60,129 bases of DNA from Gracilaria vermiculophylla (taxonomy: Eukaryota; Rhodophyta; Florideophyceae; Gracilariales; Gracilariaceae): the NCBI GenBank assembly GCA_019155205.2, contig JAHNZQ020000079.1, positions 448,349 to 508,477 of the forward strand. The letters run 5' to 3'. A program made the position numbers and the translations under genes. Positions within the stretch are counted from its first letter, which is position 1; every line of letters starts with the position of its first letter. Shown here one piece after another: positions 9,711 to 20,185 of this stretch. The notes beneath the pieces are model-generated. The model was not told where the DNA came from, made no database searches, and saw nothing but the letters and a program-made list of their open reading frames with translations.

Positions 9711-12700
9711 ATGGACAACGGTGCCAACAACGACACCAATGGATCTTCAGCACCGGATGACCACCCCGATTCTTCGAACAAGGGGGTAATGAAATCATTC
9801 TTTCATCGCTTCAAAAAGAAGTCGCAGAACAAAGATGAAAAAAGCTCGTCCGAAACAACCCCCGAAGCTGTTAAGCATCCCCCCGTCAAATTCGTACAGC
9901 TGTTTCGACATGCAGACCGAACAGACAAGATTTATATACTGGTTGCATGCATCGCCGCTGTCATCCACGGCTCTCTCATGCCAATATTCACCATTCTGTT
10001 CGGCAGCATCATTGACGGGTTTCAACCCTCTTCAGATGATGAGGTCGATCCGTTGGTATTAGCAAAGCTCACGGATGAGATTGGAAGCATCTCAAAGTGG
10101 TTCATTGTTCTTGGCGGCGTGGCTTTCGTCACTAGTCTTATACAGGTTCGATTTCAAATGATTGCTGCGCAGAGAATCTGTGCCCGCTTACGACGTATTT
10201 ACTTTGAGTCCCTTCTCAGCCAGGATTTTACCTGGTATGGCCAAGAAAACGGTGGCGAACTTACATCCAGGGTCGCTGGAGATGTCAATTTGATCCAGGC
10301 TGGTATTGGAGATAAGGTCACTAGCGCCTTGCAGTTTTTCTCCATGTTTGTAGTCGGCTTCATCATTGCTTTTGCACATGGACCCCTTTTAACCCTCGTG
10401 ATGCTCGCAATTCTGCCGTTGATGATAGCCGGTGGTGCGATGTTTGCCAAAATGGCTGCCGAGAGTAGCGGAGAGGGCGTGGGTGCGTACGGTAGTGCTG
10501 GTGCTATCGCGAGCGAAGTCATAGGCCTGATTCGTGTTGTTACTGCATATAACGGACAGGAGACAGAGGCCAAGAGATATGAAAAAGAGTTGGTTAAAGC
10601 CTACAAGGCCAATGTGAAAAAGGGCTTTGTGTCGGGCATTTCCATGGGATTCACCATGTTTGTCATCTTCTGTGCCTATTCTATTGCCTTCACGTTCGGT
10701 GCGAACCGGGTTCGCGCCGACTCTATATCCACAGGTGATATTCTTGTTACATTTTTCTCCGTCTTCATCGCCTCGTTTTCTATCGGACAAGGTAAGCTAT
10801 ATTATTATTGAAGTCTGTGCACTTCGAAAACTGAGACGGCAGTTCTTTGCTCGTCCCCTTGCGAGATGGTCTCTAACCAGGAATGCTTTTTTTCTCTCTT
10901 TGTTCTCTTCTTACATGATGTTTAAAGCGGCCCCATCGTTTCAGGCGTTTGCTGTCGCACAAGGTGCCGCTCCAAGAGTCTACGAAATAATCGACAGAGA
11001 ATCTGAAATCAATCCTTTAAACGAGAACGACGGCGCCATTATTCCGGACTTTAAAGGAGATGTGAGCTTCCAAGGTGTCAATTTTGATTACAAGCACCGC
11101 GTTGTTGATGACTTGGAGTCGGAAGATGAAAGACAGTATGTGCTGAATGATTTTACTCTGGATGTGCCTTCTGGTACGTCGCACGCACTCGTTGGTTCGT
11201 CCGGATGTGGTAAAAGCACTACAGTTCGACTGGTTGAACGTTTCTACGACGTCAATGATGGCGCTGTAAAATTTGATGGAGTTGATGTGCGAGAATTGAA
11301 TGTTCAGTGGCTGAGGAGTCAAATTGGGTATGTCGGTCAGATGCCAACTTTGTTCGCTCGATCTATTCGTGAAAACATCGCTTTAGGGGCCGCCATGGAA
11401 GGTGTTGTGGACGAGGCAACCGGGGAAAAGGCGCTTCGTCGCATGAACGTGAGTGACGAGGACGTTGTGGAAGCTGCCAAGAAGGCAAATGCCCACGACT
11501 TCATCATGAAGCTCCCGGAGAAATACGATACGATGCTTGGAGAAAGAGGGGCGCTCTTGAGTGGAGGTCAAAAACAGAGAGTCTGCATTGCCCGTGCATT
11601 GATCCGAAATCCTAAGATCCTGATTCTGGACGAAGCCACTGCGGCTCTAGACGCACAATCTGAGCGTGTTGTGCAAAGTGCCCTCGAGAAAGCCGCCGCT
11701 GGGCGCACAACCATCACTATAGCACATCGACTGAGTACCGTGAAGGACGCGGATGTGATCTCTGTGATTGACAAGGGCCGTATTGTTGAATCCGGAGCCC
11801 ACAGAGACCTTGTTGCGATTGAAGGTGGCGCCTATCGCACTCTTATTGAACACCAAAGAGTAGAAGCGTTAAAGGCGAAAGATGCGAAAGAGAATACGGC
11901 GGCCGGAGAGGAGGTGTCAGGTCCGGCTCTCGCTAAAGTTGCCAGTGCTTCTATTTCCAAAAGTATCCACGTAGACGGCGCTGCTGAAGACACTGAAGAA
12001 GCCCAAATTCCCGTGGACAAGGGAATTTTATCCAGGGCATTCAAGATTAATCGACAAGAGTGGCTATTCATTGTTCTTGGTATAATTGGGGCGGGATTGA
12101 ATGGAGCTGCATTTCCCCTGGAGGCTATAGTGTTTTCAGAAGTAATTGGTGAAGTGATTGTAACCAACGACAAGGGCAGAGTAACCAGATATTCATTGCT
12201 GTTTCTCGCGATTGGGGCGATGTCCTTCCTCGGCAACTTTTTACAGCTTTCAATGCTTGGTATCAGTGGGGAGCGCATGACGTTTAAGCTGAGGAAAGCT
12301 GCATTTCGGGCGTTGTTGAAGCAGGACATGGGCTTTTTTGATTTGAAGCAGAACTCGCTTGGAGCGCTTTCGACGCGGCTGGCAACTGAGGCGACGCAGG
12401 TTAAGGGGCTCACTGGTGACACTCTAGGCTCTATCTCATTCGCAGTGAGCACGATATTGACGGGCTTTTTGATCGCGTACTTGGCCTGTTGGAGAGTTGC
12501 TCTGGTTGTGACCAGTGTATTCCCACTCATGGCTTTGGCTCAAGTGGTGCAGCTCAAGCTTATGACTGGGTTTGATTCTGATTCCGAGACCCGTTATGCA
12601 GCAGCCGGTACAGTCGCATCGGAAGCGGTGGATAACTTTGAAACTGTGGCGTCAATCGGTGTGCAGGACATATTTCTGAATATGTATAACGAAGAAGTGG

Positions 12701-13779
12701 ACAAGACGATTAGCAACGGAAGACGGACAGCCTTGGTAGCTGGTATTGCACTTGGTATTTCTGAGTTTTTGTCGCAGGCACTGTGGGCCGTTAGCTTTTG
12801 GATAGGGTCAATTTTTGTGAGAAACGGGAGTTGCGGATTCGTGGATTTGATGAAGGCTGTAACAGGGCTGCTGTTTGGTGGAATGATGCTCGGAAACCTT
12901 TCGAGCATGATGCCGGACTGGGGCAAGGCAAAGATTGCTGCGACGAGGATATTCAGACTGTTGGATCATGAGTCTAAAATTGATCCGACTGTGGAGGTGG
13001 ACTTCAAGAAGAAGATCATGGGCGACGTGGGAATGGAGAAGGCGTACTTTGAGTACCCTTCGCGGCCCAACGTACCCGTGTTGCGCGGAATGTCAGTGGA
13101 AGTGAAGAGTGGACAGACGCTTGCGTTGGTTGGGGCGAGTGGATCTGGAAAAAGCACGGTGGTGAGCCTGGTGGAGCGGTTCTATGACGTGCGCAGCGGA
13201 AGGCTGCTGATCGACGACACCATCAACGTGAACTACGACGTGAAGTGGATGCGCAAGCACTTGGGGCTGGTGGCGCAGGAGCCGGACTTGTTCAATCGGT
13301 CGGTTCGCGACAACATTGCTTACGGTCTGGACCACGTGGACGGGACGCCGGTGACGGATGAGATGATTCACGAGGCGGCGAAGGGTGCGAATGCGCACTC
13401 GTTCATCACGGAGCTGGAGGACGGGTACGACACGATCGTGGGGGAGCGCGGGAGCAAGCTGTCGGGCGGGCAGCGGCAACGAGTTGCGATTGCGCGTGCG
13501 ATTGTGCGGCAACCGCGGATCTTGGTGCTTGACGAGGCGACGTCGGCGCTTGACGCGGTGTCGGAGCGGGTGGTGCAGGAGGCGCTGGACCGGGCGGCGA
13601 AGGGGCGGACGACGATAGCGGTGGCGCACCGGCTGTCGACGGTGAAGAACGCAGACGCGATAGCGGTGGTGGGGCGGGGGAAGATCTTGGAGATCGGGAA
13701 GCATGAGGAACTGCTGCGTATCGAGAACGGGGAGTACGCCAACTTGGTGAAGAACCAGCTGAGCGGGGGGGAGGAGTAG
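9711..13779 (+). CDS. Full-length ABC transporter, ABCB (P-glycoprotein/MDR) type, two exons
   Basis: Joining exon 1 (9711-10791) to exon 2 (10928-13779) gives 1310 residues, the usual size of full ABCB transporters (TMD-NBD-TMD-NBD). Both nucleotide-binding domains are intact. NBD1 has Walker A GSSGCGKST (about 450-458), signature LSGGQ (571-575) and Walker B ILILDEATAALD. NBD2 has Walker A GASGSGKST (about 1096-1104), LSGGQRQR (from 1205) and ILVLDEATSALD, followed by the switch histidine in VAHRLSTV. A ~70-residue Ser/Lys-rich cytosolic N-terminus precedes TMD1; an acidic-rich linker joins NBD1 to TMD2. It should export amphipathic compounds or lipids, substrate unknown, at the plasma membrane or vacuole. 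G/C-ending codons rise steeply over the last ~700 bp. The first exon read alone stops 20 bases past the splice site, which supports splicing. Confidence 0.95.
10792..10927 (+). other. Spliceosomal intron of the ABCB gene (136 bp)
   Basis: The donor is GTAAGC right after ...SIGQ; the acceptor is TTTAAAG preceded by a long T/C tract (about 10887-10911). Removing it joins a split Ala codon and restores the conserved junction SIGQAAPSFQAFA, which follows the second-last helix of TMD1 in ABCB proteins. The intron contains in-frame stops, so it cannot be read through. It is the only intron required by any gene in the window. Confidence 0.92.
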
Positions 13780-14656
13780 AGGCGTGACGTGGGAATGACC
13801 TGGAAGTTTAAGAGACGCTGCCGACGCGTGCGGGAGCGAATAAAAGCGGCGCACTGTTGCAGACGAGAAATAACGTGATGGGCGGCGGGCGGCGGGGCAG
13901 CGGCAGGGAGCTAACAGTTGGCGCAGTTGCGGAAGATACGGCGGCTGCGTGCGCGCGCGCGTGTAATGCGGGCGGCATACAGCGGCGCGCTGGCTGGCGG
14001 CCGAATTGGGCACCGAGCGCGCGGCCGCGATCTACGCGGCGCCGCAAGCGGCGCGCACGCGCGCTTGACGTAAGACGCGCGGCGCGCGCCAAGCCGCGCG
14101 CGCGCGCAATCGCGCGGCCACGCGGCCACGCGGCCACGCAGCCACGCGGCCACGCGCGGGCGGTGCGCGTGGCGCGCGCGTGGCGCGCGCATGCCGCACG
14201 AGTGGCGCGCGCGCCGGCAGCGCGCGCCGCGCCGCGCCGCGCTCCGCCCCCCCCTGCGCCTCCGCGCGCGCGCGCTGTCGGAGCGCGCCGCCTTGCCGCC
14301 GTGCCGCCGTTGCCGCTGCCGCCGCCGCAGCGTATGTCCACCGCCGCCGCGCCGCGCCGCTGCCGCCCGCGCCCGCGTGCCCGACCATTATACGCGCCCC
14401 TCCGAGTCGTGGCGCCCGGCTGCGCTCCCGCGCTCGCCGTTTATTCCCAGCGCTCCGCCCCGTCGCTCCGCCGCCGCACCGCCCCCGCCGCGTTCTATGA
14501 CGCGAGAGCGCGCCCTGCACCGCTCCCGTGCCTCCTGAGCTTCCCATTGCTCCGCTACTTTGTTCGTTCGCGCCCTCCGAGCGCGCCCCGCTCTCTCTCC
14601 CCGTTCCCCCACCCTCCCCCCACCCCCCCCTTCCCGCCTCCTACCGCCCCCCTCCC
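13780..14656. other. GC-extreme spacer and pyrimidine-rich leader
   Basis: Between the ABCB stop and the next ATG lies 0.9 kb. From about 13,930 to 14,390 it is almost pure alternating G/C with many CGCG runs, which produces long Arg/Ala-rich open frames on both strands that are composition artefacts. From 14,560 to 14,656 the plus strand turns strongly C/T-rich and runs directly into the next start codon. The spacer probably carries promoter and leader of the downstream gene. Confidence 0.5.
14113..14152. repeat. Short tandem repeat, 8-bp unit x5
   Basis: Five consecutive copies of CGCGGCCA, the fourth with one change (CGCAGCCA), sit in the middle of the GC-extreme spacer. Confidence 0.85.
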
Positions 14657-16858
14657 ATGTCGTGCTTGCTTTCCGACCACAATCTCCTGCGCCTTCGCGC
14701 CAATTCCCACACCACCCTACGCTTCCAAAAGTCGCTTCAGCAAGCCACCGAGCTGCTGGCCGAGCCCGCATTCGCCCCCACGCTCCAGCTGTGTCGCTTG
14801 TTGATGTGCTCCGCCCCGCTCGCCCCCCCCCCAACTCTGTACCTGTCGCACTACCCGCCCGCCCAAAACGCCTTTTGCTCGCTCCTGGCCTTGCTCGCCG
14901 CCCAACCGCTGTCGCAACCGCTGCACGACCTGCTCACCCACGCCGCCGTGCACCCGCACGCCGCCCAGCTGCACACCGCCGCCTCCCTGTCTGCCAAGGA
15001 TGCCGTCGCCCTCAACTTCGTGCGCGCCGTCGTCGCCTGCCCGCCGCGCATCCCCGTCCAGCTGCGCAACGCCCTGCACGCCATGTACCCCCCGGACAAG
15101 CTGCACCACATTGCGCTCATCGCCTCGTTCGGCGCCTTCTACGCCACCCTCGCCTCGCTCTTGGGCCTGTCCGACGACGCCACGTCCGCGGAGACGCGCC
15201 GCTTGGACGCCGAAATGCGCCACCTTCTCTCATCCGCCCACGCCGACCTTGCCGGCGCCCTCGAGCCGTCCGAGATGTCGCTGCCCACGTCCACCACCAC
15301 CCACTCGCGCGTGTCCTCCGCCTTTTCGTTTTCAAATCGCTTCTCGCGCGCCTCGAGCACCCACTTCTTCCAGCGCGTCGCGCACCCGCTGCGAATCAAG
15401 CTTGCGCGCCACGCCGTGCAGCACGCGCAGCGAACCTCGTGGCTGGCCGCCATTCCCTCCACGCGACGCGCGCAGAACGATCTGCTCAGCGCCACCATGG
15501 GCTTTGTTCCGGAGTATCTCACCGCCATGCGATCCCTGTCTCCGCGCTCCGTCTTCATATATCTTATACACTCCATCCTGCTCAGCCACTCCGCGACGCT
15601 GTCGCCCGCCATCAAGAATCTCGCGTGCTACATCCTCGCGCGCTCTTCCGAGAACTCTGTCCTCACTGCGCACGCCGCTTTTTTGGCCAATCGATTTGGC
15701 GCCCTCGATTCCCAACTTTCCACCTGTATGGATGTCGCCAAATTGCGCGCAATGCAACGCGCGTACGCGCGTTGTGATCATTCCACCACCACGTCACCAA
15801 CGTCCTCGATCGTCACGCCCTCAGACCAACACCCGCATCCTCCGCATCCTCCGCATCAACCGCAGCTGGAGCCCGAGACACCGCGCCGTTCGCGCAGGGC
15901 CGATCGCTTTCGCTTCCCCGAGTTCTCCTCCGGTGTCGCCTTTCAGGCCGCTTCGCACCCGTCGTGCGGCCAAGCCGCCCACTCCCACTGCCATGAGCAC
16001 GGCCACGGCTCGGACCACGAGCACCTGCTCGTCGACGATGACAGCTACGTGCAATCCGGCCCAAGCCTCTTGAAAAGGGGGCTGGCCAGACTCACCCGCA
16101 AAGACTCGGACAGACGCAACACCCTCAAGCGCACCCTCCGTCGGCCGCCACCGCGCTACGAAGAGTTCGAGCCTCACCTCTCCGCGTGGGACACTGACAG
16201 CTGCGCCAGCAGCACCCAGACCTCCTCCGCCAGCGACGACGCCGCGCGCAACGAGTCCTTCCACAGCCTGTTTGCCCTTTCCGACAACCCGCAAGTGCCG
16301 GACGTCAGCGGGCTCAACTCCTTCGCGGACCACGGCTTTGACGAGGACGACGTTCAAGTGCAGTGCGCCGAGAGCTTTTCCGCCTTCGCGCGCGACGCGC
16401 GCCCCGAGCACAACGCCGAGCGCGACGCAGATGTCGACGCCTCTCTGTTTTCCAGAAAAGAGGTGGCCTTCCTCTTGTTGGCCCATGAAGTGGTGCAGTC
16501 GTCGCTCATGAACTCGAAACTGTGCTCAAAGTACGCCGACGCCGCCCCCGGCCCTCTCATATCGCCTGCGCAGGCAGCCGTGTTGCACAAACTCTTGCAG
16601 CCGGAGGATATCATGGAGCAAATAGCGGTCATTGCTACGTTTGGCTTCCTGCAGCGGTGGCTCGAATGCTACCCATACAAACCAGGAGCGTTGGAAGCCC
16701 CGGTGCGACGGTTTGCACAGTCGCCAATCGCTCTCTCTATCAACTTAGGCTCCGTGGGACAGAGGTGTAATTCCCGGTATGCCGAAGATTTGAGGGAGCA
16801 GACTGGTCGTTCTCTCCGTCTGCCAAGACATGCCGTTGCTCCGCGTTGCGAAGGCTGA
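14657..16858 (+). CDS. AhpD/carboxymuconolactone-decarboxylase-like fold protein, no CxxC (paralogue 1)
   Basis: A 733-residue single-exon protein. No named function is recognised. Two all-helical regions look like the AhpD/CMD fold. Residues about 60-175 end in KLHHIALIASFGAFYATLAS plus LLGLSDD, the pattern seen at the end of AhpD-like subunits. Residues about 280-370 carry KNLACYILARSSENSVLTAHAAFLANRFG, laid out like the AhpD active-site helix pair. A C-terminal block (about 600-715) resembles the end of a second unit. The redox CxxC is replaced (SSENSVLTAH), so peroxidase activity is unlikely. Residues ~373-590 are low-complexity, including HPHPPHPPHQP and a His-rich stretch (SHCHEHGHGSDHEH) that might bind metal. 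The same architecture occurs in the protein at 23376-25739. ATG 14657 was chosen because the upstream frame (from a GTG at 14528) is proline-rich leader. Fold assignment is an inference from pattern alone. Confidence 0.72.
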   Translation: MSCLLSDHNLLRLRANSHTTLRFQKSLQQATELLAEPAFAPTLQLCRLLMCSAPLAPPPTLYLSHYPPAQNAFCSLLALLAAQPLSQPLHDLLTHAAVHPHAAQLHTAASLSAKDAVALNFVRAVVACPPRIPVQLRNALHAMYPPDKLHHIALIASFGAFYATLASLLGLSDDATSAETRRLDAEMRHLLSSAHADLAGALEPSEMSLPTSTTTHSRVSSAFSFSNRFSRASSTHFFQRVAHPLRIKLARHAVQHAQRTSWLAAIPSTRRAQNDLLSATMGFVPEYLTAMRSLSPRSVFIYLIHSILLSHSATLSPAIKNLACYILARSSENSVLTAHAAFLANRFGALDSQLSTCMDVAKLRAMQRAYARCDHSTTTSPTSSIVTPSDQHPHPPHPPHQPQLEPETPRRSRRADRFRFPEFSSGVAFQAASHPSCGQAAHSHCHEHGHGSDHEHLLVDDDSYVQSGPSLLKRGLARLTRKDSDRRNTLKRTLRRPPPRYEEFEPHLSAWDTDSCASSTQTSSASDDAARNESFHSLFALSDNPQVPDVSGLNSFADHGFDEDDVQVQCAESFSAFARDARPEHNAERDADVDASLFSRKEVAFLLLAHEVVQSSLMNSKLCSKYADAAPGPLISPAQAAVLHKLLQPEDIMEQIAVIATFGFLQRWLECYPYKPGALEAPVRRFAQSPIALSINLGSVGQRCNSRYAEDLREQTGRSLRLPRHAVAPRCEG

Positions 16859-17390
16859 AACCAGCACAACAACCTTACTATTTGAAAGCAAACGCTGGCG
16901 GGGGTTTTCGCAAGCAGCACTTGCTTGCACGATGACCCGATACAATCAGCTTTCAATGTCTTTCATGTAAATATTAATTACCCACCCACGTCTCGACACT
17001 GAAACTTATTTATATTGTCGTCATGTTTCTCGAGTTACAGTTAGTCATGTCCCAGTTACCAATTCTCTATCCAGAACACATGACTATGGTACAGATATGT
17101 AGGGCAGACATGATACATACGCTTCGCTAATGGTATTGTGAATTGAGCCATGGATGATGTACAATATTGTTCTTCTTCGGATGGCTTTGCTGATTATGTC
17201 AGAGATCTACTCAGTACCGTGACCAATAACAGGGATAGTGTCGCTTGTATCATCTACTCCAATCCGAAGCCTGCTGACGACTTGGACATCAGTGCGATCA
17301 TGAGCGCCGATAGCACGTCCGTCGTTAATCGGGATCTCCATATTTAGCCCCACGGCGCAAACTTCTGTATACAAAGTTACACCGTATTTT
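16859..17390. other. Convergent intergenic region
   Basis: AT-rich spacer between two convergent genes; it must hold both 3' ends. A 65-codon frame at 17150-17347 has no recognisable features. No terminator-like hairpin stands out. Confidence 0.5.
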
Positions 17391-19937
17391 CTAAGCATTC
17401 TCTTCGGTGGCAACAGCGTTTCTCGCCACCCAGTCAAAGATAGCGCAATTATACCCTTGATGATCTCGCATGCTCTTGCAATAGTGATCCTTTGCTACAT
17501 TATCTGGACAAGCCCAGTTGTTGTTGAAGCCATCCACGTATTGCGGAACCTGATACATAATGATGGAAAAAATGTTCTCCTCGGTGCCCATCAAGCCTTC
17601 GCGTAGGGTTGCAGTCAAAATAACGTCGTATATGGCAGCGATGTATTCCAACACGAATCGAGAGCCGCCAAATACCCCTCCTCTGCCCACTTTCACGTTT
17701 TGTCGTTCAGTCGCGTTTTCCATGTTGCAATATTTGTTGAATGCAGAGTACTCAAATCCATGCACTTCGGTGCTCGGCGTGTAGTCGAAATGCGTCATAA
17801 GCAGTTTGTCAAACATGTGAGCACGAATAATGTGGTCATTCTTAGGGTTCATCACCCTAGGATTCTGACAGTTGTGTTTGGCATCAACGAATAAGAAGTG
17901 TGTGGTGTTCCAGTGGTTTGTTCGTGCCGCGTGCCGCATCATGAACATCTTCGACATGACTAGAGGATTATAGTCTTCCAAGCCGGCCTGTGGAGAGTTT
18001 GCGAGCCATGAAGCTCTGCCTAGCCACTCGCTTGAATTTCGAATCCGCTGCACCAAATCAAAGTTGTCCGGCCCAAGCCACCGCGTACGCAGCTCTTCCC
18101 TTGTGGTGTACTCGAACACGGTGGAATTCTTCGCTTCTTCACTCATGTTCTTTCGCAGTTCGTCCGCGATTCGCCTAGTAGTGTACATGACTTTTGGATA
18201 CTGGTGCGTTAACCAAGTTTGCGCAGCATCAAGGTACATTTGGAAATCTCGTCGAAATTGATATTCGTCATCGTCCAGACTCGAACGGCCAATGTCCAGC
18301 AAGCTTGTTACTAGAGTGATGTTCATTTCGTGTGGCTGTTCCGGGGGAACCAGGAGCATTGCCTTCTCAACCTTGAAATGGATGTTGGTGACGTATGAAC
18401 GCCAAGGTACTTGACTTTCAGACTTTTCCTTTGCCTCTGGTGAGTTCTGATCTTCGTCTGGAAGAACTCTGTGTTCTTTAAGAAACTGTGCGTAAACATC
18501 ATTAATCATGGATCGCTGATCGTTCAGAGAGCCAGTATAAACGTCCGGCCATTGGTATTTGCGCACGAATTCAACTGGATATCTTTCCCGCAGTGTAAGA
18601 GGATAAGGACTTTCTGGATCGTAGTGCACACCTCCTGCAGCCTTGAAGGAAGTTTCGTTCTGCAAATACTGGTCTCTCAACTCTTCGAGGTCAACGGTGA
18701 GACGGTAATGAGCATACCAAAATGTGTTGAAATACTTTTGCTCTTGTCGTTCGTCATGACTGAACAGGCCTGTTCCTAGCGCCACAGTGAAGTTCTTGTC
18801 CGCCCATGCGTAGGAGCGCCAGTTGGTGTAGTACTCAAAGTCCAAGAACGGGGACGAGTCGCCGTACTCAGCATGCTCGAGCTTGTACTGCTTCTCAAAC
18901 TCATCCAAGACATTGTTGATGAACCACTTTCGTCCAAACAACGCGGGATTGTTAGTCCACTGACAATATTCGGAGGAAGCGCAGTACACGTGGTCCTCAC
19001 GCTGAACAGGCAATTGTTGCGAAGCAGGTGGCTTTGGGCACTCGCTGATGCGGCCCTTGCCAGGGAACATAGAGGGCGGGTCGGATTGCCAGTGATGCAC
19101 ATAGCAGAGTAAATTCTTCTGAATGGAGAGAATTGATTGCTCTCTGCCGTAATGCATGATGAGAGCATGTAATGGGACGCCCGGGTTGTGACGATGCCTA
19201 AATCGCACAACATTGGCGATTTTGTGGTGCAGAAGCTGCTTGGAGTATAGGAGTCGCGATTGCGTAGTGGCGGCATCTTCAATAAGTGCCCAATCTTTTT
19301 CAAGCAAGAGCACATAGTCGCAGCGCGCGGCTCGTACCATGCGTGAGATGGCCAGACCTAGCGGTAGGTTGTCGGGCGAGAAAATGATGCGGCGCTTGGT
19401 GTACGGAAGCGCAAAGAAGTGCGGGGTGGTGTTCCGTGAGAGCATGGGGTGTTTCCCGTGCGACGAGGCGCCATTGACGAAGATGATAACCTCGTCGACG
19501 AGATGGAGCAGGCCGTTGTGATGCCATGTCTGCAACGCATGCTGAAAGGCCTCGAGCTCGCCGTGAAACAGCACGACGGCGGAAATGTTTGAAGGAGGCG
19601 ATGATCGGAAGGCACCAAAGAGGGCGAAGGACAGCAGGAAAGCGAGGGCGAGGGCGGTGATAAGGGCGGTGACGAACACGGGGCTAATGCGGGCGATCCT
19701 GAAACGCAAAAAGGGGCGCTTGGACGACGAGGGCTTGAAGACGGTGCGAACCGTTCGGTGGCGCGCCACGGCGGCGGAGAAGGCAGGCATGATTTGCGGC
19801 GCGGCGGCAGTGAGACGGCGTGGGCGCGGAGCAGCGCCGCGCCCACCGCGAAGAGGCCATGGCCGCGCGGTCGCCGGCGATGGCGGAGGCGAACGCTTCT
19901 GCGGCGGCGACTCGCATCGCGCCGCCCACCGCGCCAT
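17391..19937 (-). CDS. Type II membrane glycosyltransferase, GT-A-like plus HtrL/YibB-like domain (paralogue 1)
   Basis: An 848-residue protein from the ATG at 19937. A basic, Pro/Arg-rich N-terminus is followed by one transmembrane helix (about 86-109), the layout of a Golgi type II enzyme. Domain 1 (about 118-340) starts ISAVVLFHGELEAFQHALQT and contains NLPLGLAISRMV and LLLEKDW (210-216), a family-2-like GT-A core whose acidic EKD may stand for DxD. The middle holds a Cys/Trp-rich block (YCASSEYCQWTNNPALF). Domain 2 (about 539-808) starts NITLVTSLLDIGRSSL, continues with NPLVMSKMFMM, HFLFVDAKHNC and VFGGSRFVLEY, and ends ATLREGLMGTEENIFSII, matching the HtrL/YibB family. Donor and acceptor are unknown. 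An ATG at 19790 (799 residues) would shorten the tail and is an equally possible start. It is head-to-head with a close paralogue, 248 bp apart. Confidence 0.85.
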   Translation of the reverse strand: MARWAARCESPPQKRSPPPSPATARPWPLRGGRGAAPRPRRLTAAAPQIMPAFSAAVARHRTVRTVFKPSSSKRPFLRFRIARISPVFVTALITALALAFLLSFALFGAFRSSPPSNISAVVLFHGELEAFQHALQTWHHNGLLHLVDEVIIFVNGASSHGKHPMLSRNTTPHFFALPYTKRRIIFSPDNLPLGLAISRMVRAARCDYVLLLEKDWALIEDAATTQSRLLYSKQLLHHKIANVVRFRHRHNPGVPLHALIMHYGREQSILSIQKNLLCYVHHWQSDPPSMFPGKGRISECPKPPASQQLPVQREDHVYCASSEYCQWTNNPALFGRKWFINNVLDEFEKQYKLEHAEYGDSSPFLDFEYYTNWRSYAWADKNFTVALGTGLFSHDERQEQKYFNTFWYAHYRLTVDLEELRDQYLQNETSFKAAGGVHYDPESPYPLTLRERYPVEFVRKYQWPDVYTGSLNDQRSMINDVYAQFLKEHRVLPDEDQNSPEAKEKSESQVPWRSYVTNIHFKVEKAMLLVPPEQPHEMNITLVTSLLDIGRSSLDDDEYQFRRDFQMYLDAAQTWLTHQYPKVMYTTRRIADELRKNMSEEAKNSTVFEYTTREELRTRWLGPDNFDLVQRIRNSSEWLGRASWLANSPQAGLEDYNPLVMSKMFMMRHAARTNHWNTTHFLFVDAKHNCQNPRVMNPKNDHIIRAHMFDKLLMTHFDYTPSTEVHGFEYSAFNKYCNMENATERQNVKVGRGGVFGGSRFVLEYIAAIYDVILTATLREGLMGTEENIFSIIMYQVPQYVDGFNNNWACPDNVAKDHYCKSMRDHQGYNCAIFDWVARNAVATEENA

Positions 19938-20185
19938 GAGGCGACGTGTGCTCGACAATGACGGCAGCGGGGCGGGGGCCGAGTCGGGGCCGCGCCACGT
20001 GTCCAGCGGCGACGGCCACTTGCAGTGCCGGCGCCGTCACGTGCGCGCCGCACTGTCGGGCGCCGCAGTGCTCACCCGCTAGTCGTCGCTGATGAGTCGC
20101 AGCGGGGCGCTCGCGTCGAGCCGCGCGCGTCGCACGCCGCTGTCGTCGCGCTGCATCGGCCAGCCGTTTCGCCGCCGCCTTCAGC
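19938..20185. promoter_or_regulatory. Short shared region between head-to-head glycosyltransferase paralogues
   Basis: Only 248 bp (395 bp if the shorter minus-strand start is used) separate the two start codons. It is very GC-rich and CpG-rich, without TATA or CCAAT boxes. It must contain both promoters, so co-expression of the pair is plausible. Confidence 0.4.

Noticed and set aside
10792..10811. Reading exon 1 of the ABCB gene as a complete 366-codon half-size gene
   Set aside because: It would end inside the first membrane domain; GT-AG splicing restores the conserved SIGQAAP motif and a full-length transporter in frame.
14528..14656. Earlier GTG start for the first AhpD-like protein
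   Set aside because: GTG is not a normal eukaryotic start and the segment is a proline-rich translation of the C/T-rich leader.
13808..14804. Long Arg/Ala-rich open frames on both strands (up to 315 codons)
   Set aside because: They arise from extremely GC-rich alternating sequence that lacks stops in every frame; composition is not protein-like and they overlap one another and the next gene.
19938..19958. TTG start seven codons upstream for the minus-strand glycosyltransferase
   Set aside because: Non-ATG start; the ATG at 19937 or 19790 is preferred.
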